Positions 28,492 to 38,198 of a DNA stretch of 64,000 nucleotides are shown here, piece by piece; the first letter of the stretch is position 1; each line of letters opens with the position of its first letter. The DNA is from Actinomadura sp. DC4 (GTDB taxonomy: Bacteria; Actinomycetota; Actinomycetes; Streptosporangiales; Streptosporangiaceae). The notes under the pieces are model-generated. The model was not told where the DNA came from. It ran no database searches and saw nothing but the letters and a program-made list of their open reading frames with translations. The position numbers and the translations under genes were made by a program. Where the stretch lies: positions 36,561 to 100,560 of the forward strand of contig NZ_JAUEQY010000036.1 in NCBI RefSeq assembly GCF_030406325.1, read 5' to 3'.

Positions 28492-30063
28492 ATGCACGAT
28501 GACGGCTTCCACGTCTACGACACGACGCTTCGTGACGGGGCCCAGCAGGAGGGCCTCAACCTCTCTGTGGCGGACAAGATCGCCATCGCGCGTCACCTGG
28601 ACGAGCTGGGTGTCGGGTTCATCGAGGGCGGGTGGCCGGGTGCCAACCCCAAGGACACCGAGTTCTTCCGGCGTGCCCGGACCGAACTCGGGCTGAAGCA
28701 CGCGCAGCTCGCCGCGTTCGGCGCGACCCGCCGAGCCGGCGCGAAGGCCGCGGACGACCCACTCGTGGCCGCGCTGCGCGAGTCCGGCGCGCCGGTCGTG
28801 ACCCTTGTCGCCAAGAGTCACGACCGGCACGTCGAACTGGCCCTCCGCACGACGCTGGAGGAGAACCTCGCGATGATCCGCGACACGGTCTCCCACCTTC
28901 ATGCGGAGGGCCAACGGGTCTTCCTCGACGCCGAGCACTTCTTCGACGGCTACCGCTCCAACCCCGCGTACGCGGTCGAGGTCGTACGGACCGCGGCCGA
29001 GGCGGGCGCCTCCGTCATCGCGCTCTGCGACACCAACGGGGGCATGCTCCCCGACGAGCTGGCCGACGTCGTCGCCGAGGTCGGCGCGTCCGGGGCCCGG
29101 CTCGGCATCCACTGCCACGACGACAGCGGCTGCGCGGTGGCCAACACGCTCGCGGCCGTACGCGCGGGAGTGACGCACGTGCAGGGATGTGCCAACGGGT
29201 ACGGCGAGCGCAGCGGGAACGCCAACCTGTTCACCGTGGTCGGCAACCTGCAGCTGAAGCGCGGGCACGACCTCGGCATCCGGCTCAGCGAGATGACCCG
29301 CGTCGCGCACGCCGTCTCGGAGGTGACCAACCTCGCGCCGGGACCGCAGCAGCCGTACGTCGGCATGTCGGCGTTCGCGCACAAGGCCGGGCTGCACGCC
29401 TCGGCCGTCAAGGTCGACCCGATGCTCTACCAGCACATCGACCCGGCGCTGGTCGGCAACGACATGCGCATGCTGATCTCCAGCATGGCCGGGCGGGCGT
29501 CCGTGGAGCTCAAGGGCCGTGAGCTGGGGTACGAGCTGAGCGGCGAGAAGGCCAAGCAGGTCGTCGGGCGGGTCAAGGAGCTGGAGTCCTCCGGCTACAC
29601 CTTCGAGGCGGCGGACGCGTCCTTCGAGCTGCTGCTCCGCGCGGAGCTCGACGGCGTACGGACCCGGTTCTTCACGGTCGAGTCGTGGCGGACCATCGTC
29701 GAGCGCCGTACGGACGGCTCACTGATGAGCGAGGCGACGGTCAAGCTGCACGCCAAGGGCGAGCGGATCGTCGCGACCGGCGAGGGCAACGGCCCGGTGA
29801 ACGCCCTGGACCGCGCGCTGCGCTCGGCGCTCGAGCGCATCTATCCGGAGCTGTCGGCGCTGGAGCTGGTCGACTACAAGGTGCGCATCCTCGAGGGCAC
29901 GCACGGCACGGAGGCGCGTACGCGGGTGCTCATCGAGTCGAGCGACTCGACCGGGGAGTGGGGCACGGTCGGCGTCCAGGACGACGTGATCGCCGCCTCG
30001 TGGGACGCGCTGGAGGAGTCGGTGACCTACTGCCTCCTGCGCGCGGGCCACGCCCCGGCCTGA
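28492..30063 (+). CDS. cimA: (R)-citramalate synthase
   Basis: 523 residues from an ATG with AAAGGA upstream. Makes citramalate from pyruvate and acetyl-CoA, the threonine-independent route to 2-oxobutyrate and isoleucine. N-terminal TIM barrel: FHVYDTTLRDGAQQEGLNLS, EGGWPGANPKDTEFF and the metal HxH site GIHCHDDSGCAVANTLAA, then VQGCANGYGERSGNANL. The C-terminal part (about 400-523) is the LeuA allosteric dimer domain. The longer barrel and GGWPG segment favour the CimA (TIGR00977-type) branch over LeuA. No other leu/ile gene is adjacent except through the preceding block. Confidence 0.93.
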   Translation: MHDDGFHVYDTTLRDGAQQEGLNLSVADKIAIARHLDELGVGFIEGGWPGANPKDTEFFRRARTELGLKHAQLAAFGATRRAGAKAADDPLVAALRESGAPVVTLVAKSHDRHVELALRTTLEENLAMIRDTVSHLHAEGQRVFLDAEHFFDGYRSNPAYAVEVVRTAAEAGASVIALCDTNGGMLPDELADVVAEVGASGARLGIHCHDDSGCAVANTLAAVRAGVTHVQGCANGYGERSGNANLFTVVGNLQLKRGHDLGIRLSEMTRVAHAVSEVTNLAPGPQQPYVGMSAFAHKAGLHASAVKVDPMLYQHIDPALVGNDMRMLISSMAGRASVELKGRELGYELSGEKAKQVVGRVKELESSGYTFEAADASFELLLRAELDGVRTRFFTVESWRTIVERRTDGSLMSEATVKLHAKGERIVATGEGNGPVNALDRALRSALERIYPELSALELVDYKVRILEGTHGTEARTRVLIESSDSTGEWGTVGVQDDVIAASWDALEESVTYCLLRAGHAPA

Positions 30064-30070
30064 AGTCCCC

Positions 30071-30412
30071 TTACTCTTTGGGGCCGACCTGTTCGATGAC
30101 CTCGAACGACCAGAGTTCGGCGCCGCTGGAGGCGGGGCCGCCGTGCCCGTGGCCCTTGCCTTCGGCGTCGGCGCGGGCCTGTTCGTGGCCCTTGCTGAAG
30201 GACTGGCTCTCGCTCCAGCGCTGGAAGTCCTCCTCGCTGCGCCAGCGGGTGTAGACGAAGTAGCGGTCGTTGCCGTCGGCCGGGCGGAGCAACTCGAAGC
30301 CCTCGAAACCGTCGGCGCTCTCGACGAGCCCGGCCCGGCCGGCGAACCGCCGCTCCAGCTCGTCGCGCATCGCCTCGGGAACGGTCAGGACGTTGATCTT
30401 TACGACGCTCAT
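30071..30412 (-). CDS. MhuD/IsdG-like heme-degrading monooxygenase
   Basis: 113 residues starting MSVVKINVLTVPEAMRDELE. The antibiotic-biosynthesis monooxygenase ferredoxin fold shows GFEGFELLRPADGNDRYFVY and TRWRSEEDFQRW. Asn7, Trp66 and His76 line up with the catalytic Asn7, Trp66 and His75 of mycobacterial MhuD, which opens heme to mycobilin to release iron. A His/Gly-rich insert (GKGHGHGG) follows. No heme-uptake genes are adjacent. The open frame extends to 30448, but the MSVVKI start fits the family. Confidence 0.85.
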   Translation of the reverse strand: MSVVKINVLTVPEAMRDELERRFAGRAGLVESADGFEGFELLRPADGNDRYFVYTRWRSEEDFQRWSESQSFSKGHEQARADAEGKGHGHGGPASSGAELWSFEVIEQVGPKE

Positions 30413-30448
30413 GGCGGCATTGTCGCGCGTCCCGGCCGGCGCAGTCAC

Positions 30449-30784
30449 GGCAGGGGCCGGGCGTGGCGTGGGCGGACAGTAAACGTGGTTGAAATGTCGT
30501 AATTCGACCTGTTCCCCGCTTGGACGCTGTTGCGCACGTGTGAATGCACGTGCATTTTGGCAGCGAATACTAAGCGAGATCTGGTGGGATGGCTGCTATG
30601 TTTGTGCAGGTCAATCGGTGTTCCGCTGGTGTCGGCGGGTAGCCGGGCGTTCACCCTGATTCAGAAAATTTTATGCCAGGGACGCTAAATAGGTGGCGAA
30701 GGTGCAAAAAACTAGCGCACACTCTTCCCCTGTGCGGCCGACGGGGGTGCGCACGTCCATGGTCAACGAAGATCGGGGGAACGT
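30449..30784. promoter_or_regulatory. AT-richer regulatory gap with palindrome AATGCACGTGCATT
   Basis: About 335 bp without a supported gene and clearly richer in A/T than its surroundings. It contains a perfect 14-bp palindrome at 30543-30556, about 130 nt upstream of the MhuD-like gene and 230 nt upstream of the small ORF at 30785. Probably a promoter region for one or both. Confidence 0.5.
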
Positions 30785-30982
30785 ATGTCCGCATTGCGGT
30801 CGTCCCAGATCTCGTTGCGCTATGCCCGGGACGCGGAGCTTTTGCTGATCGCCGAGGTGAGCCGCCGCCTGACCGCGTCGAGCTCCGGCGACCAGGAGTC
30901 GATGAAGTCGGTCATGGCCCTCCTGGAACGCCAGCAGCACGTGGCCGCCCGCCGGGCCCTGGACCTCCCGATCGAGGCCTGA
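30785..30982 (+). CDS. Small hypothetical protein
   Basis: 65 residues starting MSALRSSQISLRYARDAELL, with CGGGGGA just upstream of the ATG. Largely helical, with conserved-looking SVMALLERQQHVAARRALDL. No family recognised. It precedes the large proline/alanine-rich gene by 93 nt on the same strand. Confidence 0.5.
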   Translation: MSALRSSQISLRYARDAELLLIAEVSRRLTASSSGDQESMKSVMALLERQQHVAARRALDLPIEA

Positions 30983-31075
30983 AATCTTTCATCCGGCCTG
31001 ACCGGATGTGAACCAGTGGGCTCCGGGCACCGTCGGAATGAGGGACAACGGCGGACATCCGGAGGACGGTGAACC

Positions 31076-33553
31076 GTGGAGAACACGGCGGGCGGCCGGG
31101 AGCAGACCTGGATTCCCCCTGACGAGCAGGCGACCCAGCCCAACCCACGACCGACCCGACGGTCCACGAAGCCCGAGCCTCCAGCCGGCGCTGCCTCTTC
31201 CGCGGATGCGGAGCCCGCCGGTTCCGAGGTGGAGGCCCCGCCCGCCGAGGGCACGACCGGGAGGCATTCACCCGCCGACCCGTCGCCGGCTGAAGGCGAA
31301 CCCTCGCCCCCTCCGGGACCGCCCGCCGGACGTACGGCGGAGGCACCGGAAGACGGGCCCGCTCCGGAGGGCGCGACCGCCGAGCCGCGCGCCGATGCCA
31401 CGTCCGAGGCCGCAGGGGCGGAGCCCCCGCCGTCTCCCGCACCGGCCAGGGGGAGGGCCGGCGGTGAGGGTGCGAGCCAGGGGCTGGTGACCGAGGCGGC
31501 CCGGGGCGCTGTGCCGGGGGGTGCCGAGACGGCGTCTGCGGAGAGCGGGCCTGTCGGGCCTGCGGCTGCGGTACCGGAGAAGTCCTTGCCATCTCCCGCA
31601 CCCGTTGAGGGTGAAGCCGGGCCCAAGGGCGCGGTTCCGGGGGAGCGGACCAGTGTGGCGCCGGATGCCGTGCCTGGGGATGGCGGGCCTGCGATGCCGG
31701 AAGAGCCCTCGCCGTCTTCCTCGTCGACCGGTAAGGGCACGATTCCGGGGGAGGCGGCCGGTACGGCATCGGCTGCCGTGCCCGGGGATGCGGCGCTTGA
31801 GATCGCGGTGCCTGGAGACGTATCCCCGCCGGCGGTCACGGGGGACTTCCCGGTAGGGGGATCGTCGGAGCCGTCTCCTCCAGTGGAGGAGGCGGAGGAG
31901 GACTCGTGGTTCCCGTGGGACGTGGAGCCGGATTCGGAGCCATCTCGACAGCCCGGCGCGGGCTTCGCGCTGAACGCGCTCGTCGGAACATCGCCGCCGC
32001 CGGTGAGCAGGCGTCCCGGTCAGCGGGCCATCCGGCGTCCGCCCGCAGCGGCGAATCCTCCCGCCGAGCCGCAGCCGAGCGCACCGGCCGCCGAGCAGGA
32101 GGTCCGCGCGGCCGAGGCACCGCTCGTGAATCCTCCCAGCGCTCCATCCCCGGCCCCTGCGGCCGAGGACACGGAGCCCGCAGACGGCCCGCGTACGGTC
32201 GCCGGACCGTCGCCGGCCTCCCCGTCGGGCGAGGACTCGTCCTCCGCTGCGACCTCCTCGGGTACGACCGCTGACGACACGGTTCTCGAGCACGCGGAGC
32301 CCTCCGCGGCCTCGCCGGCTGACGAGACGGTCTTGGAACGGCCGACCGCCACGCCCCCCGCGAAATCGCCGGGGGCGTCCACCGACGAGACGATCGTGGA
32401 GGCTTCCGTGGCGTCCCCGGACGAGACCATCGTCGACTGGCCGGAGTCTCAGCGGCAGCCTCCGGTCGACGACAGGACGGCGCCGGACCGGGCCGCATCG
32501 GTACGGCCCGCCACGGGACCGACCGGAGCCGACGAGACCATGATGGACGGGCCGGCCGAGCGCCCCTCCGAGGCCGCGGTGACCCGCGAGACACCTCTCC
32601 CCCGCAAGGCCGCGCCGCCCGAACCCGTACAGCCCCCCGAGCTTCCCGAACTCACCCGTGACCTCCCGTCGGCCATCCGCCGGCTTCCGGGGCCGTGGTA
32701 TCCCGAGGCGGCCGCCCAGCACGAACAGACGGCGTTCTCCGAACGCGCGACCGGCCCCCAACCCACCCCGGACGACATCGAGCGGACCGCCGCGATGCCC
32801 CGCTCGGCCGTACCTCCCGTTCCGGAGAGCCGGTCACAGACCGGCCGGCACCCCGCCACGACCGCCGGCGGACCGCCGTACGACCCCGGCTCGACCGGCC
32901 CTGCCGGGACCGGCCTCACGAACACCCCCGCCGCGAACACCGTCGAGGAGCCCATCCCCGCCTACGCGCCCTCTTCCGGGCGGCCCGAGAGCCCGCCGGA
33001 CCCCACTCTCACGCGCGGCCCCGGGCACCCCAGCGGCCCGTACGGGCCCCCGAACACCGGCCCCACATCCGGCGGAAACCGCCGCCGGCTCACCGCGGCG
33101 ATCATCGCCGTCGGCGCGGCGATCGTCGCGGCCGGGGCGACCGCGATCGTGTTCACTCAGGTCGGCGGATCGACCTCCCACCCGAAGGCCTCCTGCGCAC
33201 CCGGAGGATGCGCCACGACGGCGAAGAGCGCCGTACCGGCCCCCGTCAAGTTCCGCTACCGCACCGTCGAACGCGACACCGGTTACTTCGAAGGCACCGT
33301 CACCCTCGTCAACCGCGGCAAGAGCCCGATCAAGACCTGGACCCTCACCTTCACCTATCCCGGCGCGGACATCCACAACGCCTGGGAGGTCGTCCTGCAG
33401 GGCAAGGGGCAGAACGTCACCATCGTCAACGCCCCCACGGCCCCGCCGATCGCGCCCGGGCACTCCTTCGAGGTGAGGTTCGGCGGGGGCGGGAGCCCCG
33501 GGACGCCGGTCGCCTGCCGCTTCAACAACGCACCCTGCGCCTTCACGAGGTAG
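31076..33553 (+). CDS. Pro/Ala-rich membrane-anchored protein with CBM2-like C-terminus
   Basis: 825 residues from a GTG. Residues 1-660 are low-complexity Pro/Ala/Glu/Gly with no cysteines. One membrane helix near 675-695 (RLTAAIIAVGAAIVAAGATAIVF) makes this long part cytoplasmic. The last about 110 residues lie outside and resemble a carbohydrate-binding module 2-type fold (VTLVNRGKSPIKTWTLTFTY ... SFEVRFGGGGSPG) with two Cys pairs. The cytoplasmic tail carries five repeats of D(D/E)T(V/I/M) at nucleotides about 32270-32560 (DDTVLE, DETVLE, DETIVE, DETIVD, DETMMD), which look like phosphothreonine/FHA docking motifs. Function unknown. Confidence 0.72.
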   Translation: MENTAGGREQTWIPPDEQATQPNPRPTRRSTKPEPPAGAASSADAEPAGSEVEAPPAEGTTGRHSPADPSPAEGEPSPPPGPPAGRTAEAPEDGPAPEGATAEPRADATSEAAGAEPPPSPAPARGRAGGEGASQGLVTEAARGAVPGGAETASAESGPVGPAAAVPEKSLPSPAPVEGEAGPKGAVPGERTSVAPDAVPGDGGPAMPEEPSPSSSSTGKGTIPGEAAGTASAAVPGDAALEIAVPGDVSPPAVTGDFPVGGSSEPSPPVEEAEEDSWFPWDVEPDSEPSRQPGAGFALNALVGTSPPPVSRRPGQRAIRRPPAAANPPAEPQPSAPAAEQEVRAAEAPLVNPPSAPSPAPAAEDTEPADGPRTVAGPSPASPSGEDSSSAATSSGTTADDTVLEHAEPSAASPADETVLERPTATPPAKSPGASTDETIVEASVASPDETIVDWPESQRQPPVDDRTAPDRAASVRPATGPTGADETMMDGPAERPSEAAVTRETPLPRKAAPPEPVQPPELPELTRDLPSAIRRLPGPWYPEAAAQHEQTAFSERATGPQPTPDDIERTAAMPRSAVPPVPESRSQTGRHPATTAGGPPYDPGSTGPAGTGLTNTPAANTVEEPIPAYAPSSGRPESPPDPTLTRGPGHPSGPYGPPNTGPTSGGNRRRLTAAIIAVGAAIVAAGATAIVFTQVGGSTSHPKASCAPGGCATTAKSAVPAPVKFRYRTVERDTGYFEGTVTLVNRGKSPIKTWTLTFTYPGADIHNAWEVVLQGKGQNVTIVNAPTAPPIAPGHSFEVRFGGGGSPGTPVACRFNNAPCAFTR

Positions 33554-33617
33554 AAAACGAGAGGGACCGAGCAGGGGATGGCGGCGGCAGGGTTTCCGGC
33601 TCGATAGCCTCAGTGTC

Positions 33618-34382
33618 GTGCGTATCGCGAGGTTCACCAAAGACGGCGGTCTGTCCTTCGGGGTGGTCGAGGACGACGCCACCATCGCCACCGTGGCCGC
33701 CCACCCCTTCGGCGAGATCCAGCTCACCGGAGAGCGGCAACCCCTGGCCGACGTACGGCTGACGGCGCCGATTCTGCCGAACAAGGTGATCGCGATCGGC
33801 AAGAACTACGCCGACCACGCCAAGGAGATGGGCGGAGAGGCGCCGGACGAGCCGCTGATCTTCATGAAGCCGTCCACGTCGGTGGTCGGGCAGCGCGAGG
33901 CGATCGTCTACCCGCGGCTGTCCGAGCGCGTCGACTACGAGGGCGAGCTCGCCGTCGTCATCGGCCGGCTCTGCCGTGACGTCCCGGCCGCACGCGCGCA
34001 GGAGGTCATCCTCGGCTACACCTGCGCGAACGACGTGACGGCGCGCGACCTGCAGAAGAAGGACGGCCAGTGGACCCGCGCGAAGGGCTTTGACACCTTC
34101 TGCCCGCTCGGCCCGTGGATCGAGACCGAGCTCGACCCGTCCGACCTGGCCATCACCACGACGGTCAACGGTGAGACGCGCCAGAACTCCAGCACCGCCA
34201 AGCTGATCCACCGCATTCCCGAGCTGATCGAGCACATCACCCAGGTGATGACGCTTCTGCCCGGAGACGTCATCCTCACCGGCACCCCCGAAGGCGTGGG
34301 GCCGCTCCAGGTGGACGACGAGGTCTCCGTGACCATCGAGAACATCGGCACGCTCACCAACCGGGTGATCTCACGTGACTAA
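33618..34382 (+). CDS. Fumarylacetoacetate hydrolase (FAH) family protein
   Basis: 254 residues from a GTG. FAH-fold: [32 protein letters not shown] (metal-binding Glu pair), [20 protein letters not shown] and [16 protein letters not shown]. Such proteins hydrolyse or decarboxylate 2-keto acids such as acylpyruvates or oxaloacetate. It overlaps gltX by 8 nt, a pairing common in actinobacteria, so the genes are co-translated. Substrate not deducible. Confidence 0.9.
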   Translation: MRIARFTKDGGLSFGVVEDDATIATVAAHPFGEIQLTGERQPLADVRLTAPILPNKVIAIGKNYADHAKEMGGEAPDEPLIFMKPSTSVVGQREAIVYPRLSERVDYEGELAVVIGRLCRDVPAARAQEVILGYTCANDVTARDLQKKDGQWTRAKGFDTFCPLGPWIETELDPSDLAITTTVNGETRQNSSTAKLIHRIPELIEHITQVMTLLPGDVILTGTPEGVGPLQVDDEVSVTIENIGTLTNRVISRD

Positions 34383-35778
34383 CGAAACCCCGCGCGTACG
34401 CTTCGCGCCGTCGCCGACCGGCATGTTCCACGTCGGCGGCGCGCGGTCCGCGCTCTTCAACTGGCTCTACGCCCGCCAGCACGGCGGCGCGCTCGTCCTG
34501 CGCATCGAGGACACCGACACCTCGCGGAACCGGCCCGAGTGGACCGAGGGCATCATCCGCGCGCTCGGGTGGCTCGGCATCGACCAGGATCAGTACGAGG
34601 GCCCCTACTTCCAGTCGGCCAACACCGGCGAGCACACGAAGGCGGTCGAGCGGCTGCGCGCGGCCGGCCGCGCGTACTTCTGCGACTGCACGCGCGACGA
34701 CGTGATCGCCCGTACCGGCGACTCGTACAAGGGCTATGACGGGCACTGCCGCGACCGCGGCCTGGAGGCCGGGCCGGGCCGGGCGCTGCGCTTCCGGACT
34801 CCGGACGAGGGCACGACGATCGTCGTCGACCTGATCCGCGGCAAGCCGGCGTTCGAGAACGCCACGATCGAGGACTTCGTGATCGCCCGCGGCGACGGCT
34901 CGGTGCTGTTCATGCTCGCGAACGTCGTCGACGACATGACGCAGGGCATCACGCACGTGATCCGCGCCGAGGAGCACCTGTCCAACACGCCCAAGCAGCA
35001 GTTGCTGTGGGAGGCGCTGGGCGAGCAGCCGCCGATCTGGGCGCACGTCCCCGTGGTCGTCAACGAGAAGCGCCAGAAGCTCTCCAAGCGCCGCGACAAG
35101 GTGGCGCTGGAGGACTACCAGGCCGAGGGCTACCTCGCCGAGGCGATGCGCAACTACCTGATGCTGCTGGGCTGGGCGCCGTCGGGCGACCGCGAGATCG
35201 TGCCGTGGAGCGTGATCGAGGAGGAGTTCCGCCTCGAGGACGTCCACCCCTCTCCCGCGTTCTTCGACGTCAAGAAGCTGCGCGCCTTCAACGGCGAGTA
35301 CATCCGCGCGCTGCCGGTCGAGGAGTTCGTCGAGCGCTGCCGGCCCTGGCTGGTCGCGCCGTACGCTCCCTGGACGCCCGAGCAGTACGACGAGGAGGTC
35401 TTCCAGGCGCTCGCGCCGCTCGCGCAGACCCGCGTGGCGGTCATGTCGGAGATCACCGCGATCGTGGACTTCGCGTTCCTGGACGAGCCGGACGTCGACG
35501 AGGCGTCGTGGAACAAGGCCATGAAGGAGCCGGCCCCCGCGATCCTCACCGCCGCCATCGAGGCGTACGCCGACGTGCCGTGGACGGCCGAGGAGCTCAA
35601 GGCGCGTACGGAGGCGATCGGCGTCGAGCACGGGCTGAAGCTCGGCAAGACCCAGGCGCCGATCCGCGTCGCCGTCACCGGCCGTACGGTCGGCCTGCCG
35701 CTGTTCGAGTCGTTGCAGGTCATCGGCAGGGAGCGCACGCTCGGCCGGCTCCGGAAGGCCCTCGGCGCACTCTCCTGA
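34375..35778 (+). CDS. gltX: Glutamyl-tRNA synthetase
   Basis: 467 residues from a GTG overlapping the FAH gene. Class I aminoacyl-tRNA synthetase: [20 protein letters not shown] holds the HIGH-type motif (HVGG), and [20 protein letters not shown] holds [22 protein letters not shown] and [10 protein letters not shown] are typical. Its anticodon-binding C-terminal half is complete. A tRNA-Gln gene lies 5.4 kb downstream; actinobacteria use this enzyme to mischarge tRNA-Gln before amidation. Confidence 0.96.
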   Translation: MTNETPRVRFAPSPTGMFHVGGARSALFNWLYARQHGGALVLRIEDTDTSRNRPEWTEGIIRALGWLGIDQDQYEGPYFQSANTGEHTKAVERLRAAGRAYFCDCTRDDVIARTGDSYKGYDGHCRDRGLEAGPGRALRFRTPDEGTTIVVDLIRGKPAFENATIEDFVIARGDGSVLFMLANVVDDMTQGITHVIRAEEHLSNTPKQQLLWEALGEQPPIWAHVPVVVNEKRQKLSKRRDKVALEDYQAEGYLAEAMRNYLMLLGWAPSGDREIVPWSVIEEEFRLEDVHPSPAFFDVKKLRAFNGEYIRALPVEEFVERCRPWLVAPYAPWTPEQYDEEVFQALAPLAQTRVAVMSEITAIVDFAFLDEPDVDEASWNKAMKEPAPAILTAAIEAYADVPWTAEELKARTEAIGVEHGLKLGKTQAPIRVAVTGRTVGLPLFESLQVIGRERTLGRLRKALGALS

Positions 35779-35829
35779 TCGCGGTGGGACGATCTGGACA
35801 CGCTGAGCGCCGTGTGCCTACGGTGGCGC

Positions 35830-35844
35830 GGCAAGCGCTTTCCC
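35830..35844. promoter_or_regulatory. LacI-type operator-like palindrome
   Basis: GGCAAGCGCTTTCCC, close to the LacI/CcpA-family consensus with central CG in AAGCGCTT. It lies 32-46 nt before the start of the Gfo/Idh gene, well placed to control the three-gene carbohydrate operon. No LacI-family gene is in the window. Confidence 0.6.
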
Positions 35845-35875
35845 GCAGGCTGCCGGCGTACTCAAGGAGCCCCTG

Positions 35876-37033
35876 ATGACCACTCGCACGCTCGGCGTCA
35901 TCATGAACGGCGTCACCGGCCGGATGGGGCACCGTCAGCACCTCGTCCGGTCGGTACTGGCCATCAACGAGCAGGGCGGCGTGCCGCTGAGCGGCGGCGA
36001 CACCGTCCTGCTCCGTCCCATCCTCGTCGGACGCAGCTCCGGCAAACTCCGCGCGCTGGCCGAGACCCACGGCATCCCGGACTGGACCACCTCGCTCCCG
36101 GAGGCCCTCGGCGACGCCTCCGCCGAGGTGTACTTCGACGCCCAGGTGACCCAGGCGCGCGTCCCCGCCGTGACGGCGGCGATCGAGGCGGGCAAGCACG
36201 TCTACGCCGAGAAGCCGACCGCCGAGACCCTGGACGGCGCGCTGGAGCTGGCCAGCCTCGCCCGCGACGCCGGCGTCAAGAACGGCGTCGTCCAGGACAA
36301 GCTCTTCCTGCCCGGCCTGCTCAAGCTGAAGAGGCTCGTCGACGGCGGCTTCTTCGGCCGGATCCTGTCCGTACGGGGAGAGTTCGGGTACTGGGTGTTC
36401 GAGGGCGACTGGCAGACCGCCCAGCGACCCTCGTGGAACTACCGCTCCGAGGACGGCGGTGGGATCGTGCTGGACATGTTCCCCCACTGGACCTACGTCC
36501 TGGAGACCCTCTTCGGCAGGGTCGAGGCGGTGACGGCGCGCGCGGTGACGCACATCGCCGACCGCGTGGACGAGAACGGCAAACCGTACGCCGCGACCGC
36601 GGACGACGCGGCGTACGGGATCTTCGAGCTCGACGGCGGGATCATCGCGCAGATCAACTCCTCCTGGTGCGTACGGGTCGACCGCGACGAGCTGGTGGAG
36701 TTCCAGGTGGACGGCACGCACGGCAGCGCCGTCGCCGGCCTGCGCGAGTGCCGCGTCCAGCATCGCGGCGCGACCCCCAAGCCGGTCTGGAACCCCGACG
36801 TGCCCGCCGAGCACGGCTTCCGCGACCAGTGGCAGACGGTTCCGGACAACGCCGAGTTCGACAACGGGTTCAAGACCCAATGGGAGATGTTCGTCCGCCA
36901 CGTCGCCGATGACGCGCCGTTCCCACACGACTTCGCCGCCGGAGCACGCGGCGTGTACGTCGCCGAGGCCGGGCTGCGGTCGTCGGCGGAAGGCCGTCGT
37001 ATCCAACTGGAGCCCCTCGATGATCACACGTGA
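35876..37033 (+). CDS. Gfo/Idh/MocA-family oxidoreductase
   Basis: 385 residues. Starts TTRTLGVIMNGVTGRMGHRQ. Carries the family signature GKHVYAEKPTAETLDGALEL and the C-terminal alpha/beta domain with GGGIVLDMFPHWTYVLETLF. Members act on sugars or inositols with NAD(P). The 5' region has a LacI-type palindrome. First gene of a translationally coupled set: the DUF993 gene starts 14 nt before its stop. Confidence 0.9.
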   Translation: MTTRTLGVIMNGVTGRMGHRQHLVRSVLAINEQGGVPLSGGDTVLLRPILVGRSSGKLRALAETHGIPDWTTSLPEALGDASAEVYFDAQVTQARVPAVTAAIEAGKHVYAEKPTAETLDGALELASLARDAGVKNGVVQDKLFLPGLLKLKRLVDGGFFGRILSVRGEFGYWVFEGDWQTAQRPSWNYRSEDGGGIVLDMFPHWTYVLETLFGRVEAVTARAVTHIADRVDENGKPYAATADDAAYGIFELDGGIIAQINSSWCVRVDRDELVEFQVDGTHGSAVAGLRECRVQHRGATPKPVWNPDVPAEHGFRDQWQTVPDNAEFDNGFKTQWEMFVRHVADDAPFPHDFAAGARGVYVAEAGLRSSAEGRRIQLEPLDDHT

Positions 37034-38198
37034 GAACCGGGTACTGCGCCGGCCGAGCCGCCGCTTCCTCCTCCTGCCCGTACCGGGCGGCGCCCTCGAG
37101 TCGTACGAGCTCAAGGGCCCGAACGCCTGGCCCCGTACGGAGGGACGACCGGTGTCTCGCGTCGCGTACGCCGCCGCGCACGTCGTCGCCGACCCGCTCG
37201 GCGAGTCCCCGTCGGCGCTCGACTGGGACACCACACTCGCGTACCGGCGTCACCTCTGGTCGCACGGGCTGAGCGTCGCCGAGGCGATGGACACCGCCCA
37301 GCGGGGAGCGGGCCTCTCCTGGGACACCGCGCGCGAGCTGATCCGCCGCAGCGCCGCCGAGGCGAAGACGATCGGCGACCCGTACGAGCTGCTCGCCTGC
37401 GGCGCGGGCACCGACCACGCGCCCGAGGCCGCCACCACGGACGCGATCGCCGCCGCGTACGAGGAGCAGGTCGCCGCCGTCGAGGAGACGGGCGCCCGCG
37501 TGATCCTCATGGCGAGCCGGCAGCTCGCCGCGGTCGCGCGCGACGCCTCGGACTACCAGGAGGTGTACGGGCGATTGCTCGGGCAGGCGTCCCGGCCGGT
37601 GATCCTGCACTGGCTGGGGGAGACGTTCGACCCCGCGCTGGCCGGATACTGGGGCTCGGATGATCTGCAGACGGCCACGTCGTCGTTCTTGGAGCTCGTA
37701 CGCGCGCACGCCTCCGCGATCGACGGCGTCAAGGTCTCACTCCTCGACGCCTCGCACGAGGCGCGGCTGCGCGATGCCCTGCCGGAGGGCGTACGCCTCT
37801 ACACCGGCGACGACCTGAACTACCCGTCGCTGATCAAGGACGGCAGCGACGCGCTGCTCGGTGTCTTCGACGCGATCGCCCCGGCGGCCGCGGCCGCCTT
37901 CGCCGCCCTCGACCAGGGCGATGCCCCGGCCTTCGAGGCGATCCTCGCCCGTACGCTGCCGCTGGCCCGCAAGATCTTCGAGCCGCCGACGCGTGACTAC
38001 AAGACCGGCATCGTGTTCCTGGCCTGGCTCGCCGGCCACCAGGACGCGTTCGTGATGGTGGCCGGAGCCCAGAGCGCCCGGACCGTACTCCACCTGACCG
38101 AGGTGTTCCGGCTCGCCGACCAGGCCGGACTGCTGCCCGACCCCGACCTGGCCGTACGCCGGATGCGTGCCTTCCTCACGACCGCCGGGGTGCTGTGA
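37020..38198 (+). CDS. DUF993 family protein (aldolase-like)
   Basis: 392 residues starting MITRENRVLRRPSRRFLLLP, overlapping the Gfo/Idh stop. The sequence resembles DUF993, a TIM-barrel related to dihydrodipicolinate synthase-type aldolases (VILHWLGETFDPALAGYWGS, DGVKVSLLDASHEARLRDAL, YTGDDLNYPSLIKDGSDALL). Its position between a sugar dehydrogenase and an isomerase supports a retro-aldol step in sugar breakdown. The substrate has not been established as far as I know. Confidence 0.85.
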   Translation: MITRENRVLRRPSRRFLLLPVPGGALESYELKGPNAWPRTEGRPVSRVAYAAAHVVADPLGESPSALDWDTTLAYRRHLWSHGLSVAEAMDTAQRGAGLSWDTARELIRRSAAEAKTIGDPYELLACGAGTDHAPEAATTDAIAAAYEEQVAAVEETGARVILMASRQLAAVARDASDYQEVYGRLLGQASRPVILHWLGETFDPALAGYWGSDDLQTATSSFLELVRAHASAIDGVKVSLLDASHEARLRDALPEGVRLYTGDDLNYPSLIKDGSDALLGVFDAIAPAAAAAFAALDQGDAPAFEAILARTLPLARKIFEPPTRDYKTGIVFLAWLAGHQDAFVMVAGAQSARTVLHLTEVFRLADQAGLLPDPDLAVRRMRAFLTTAGVL

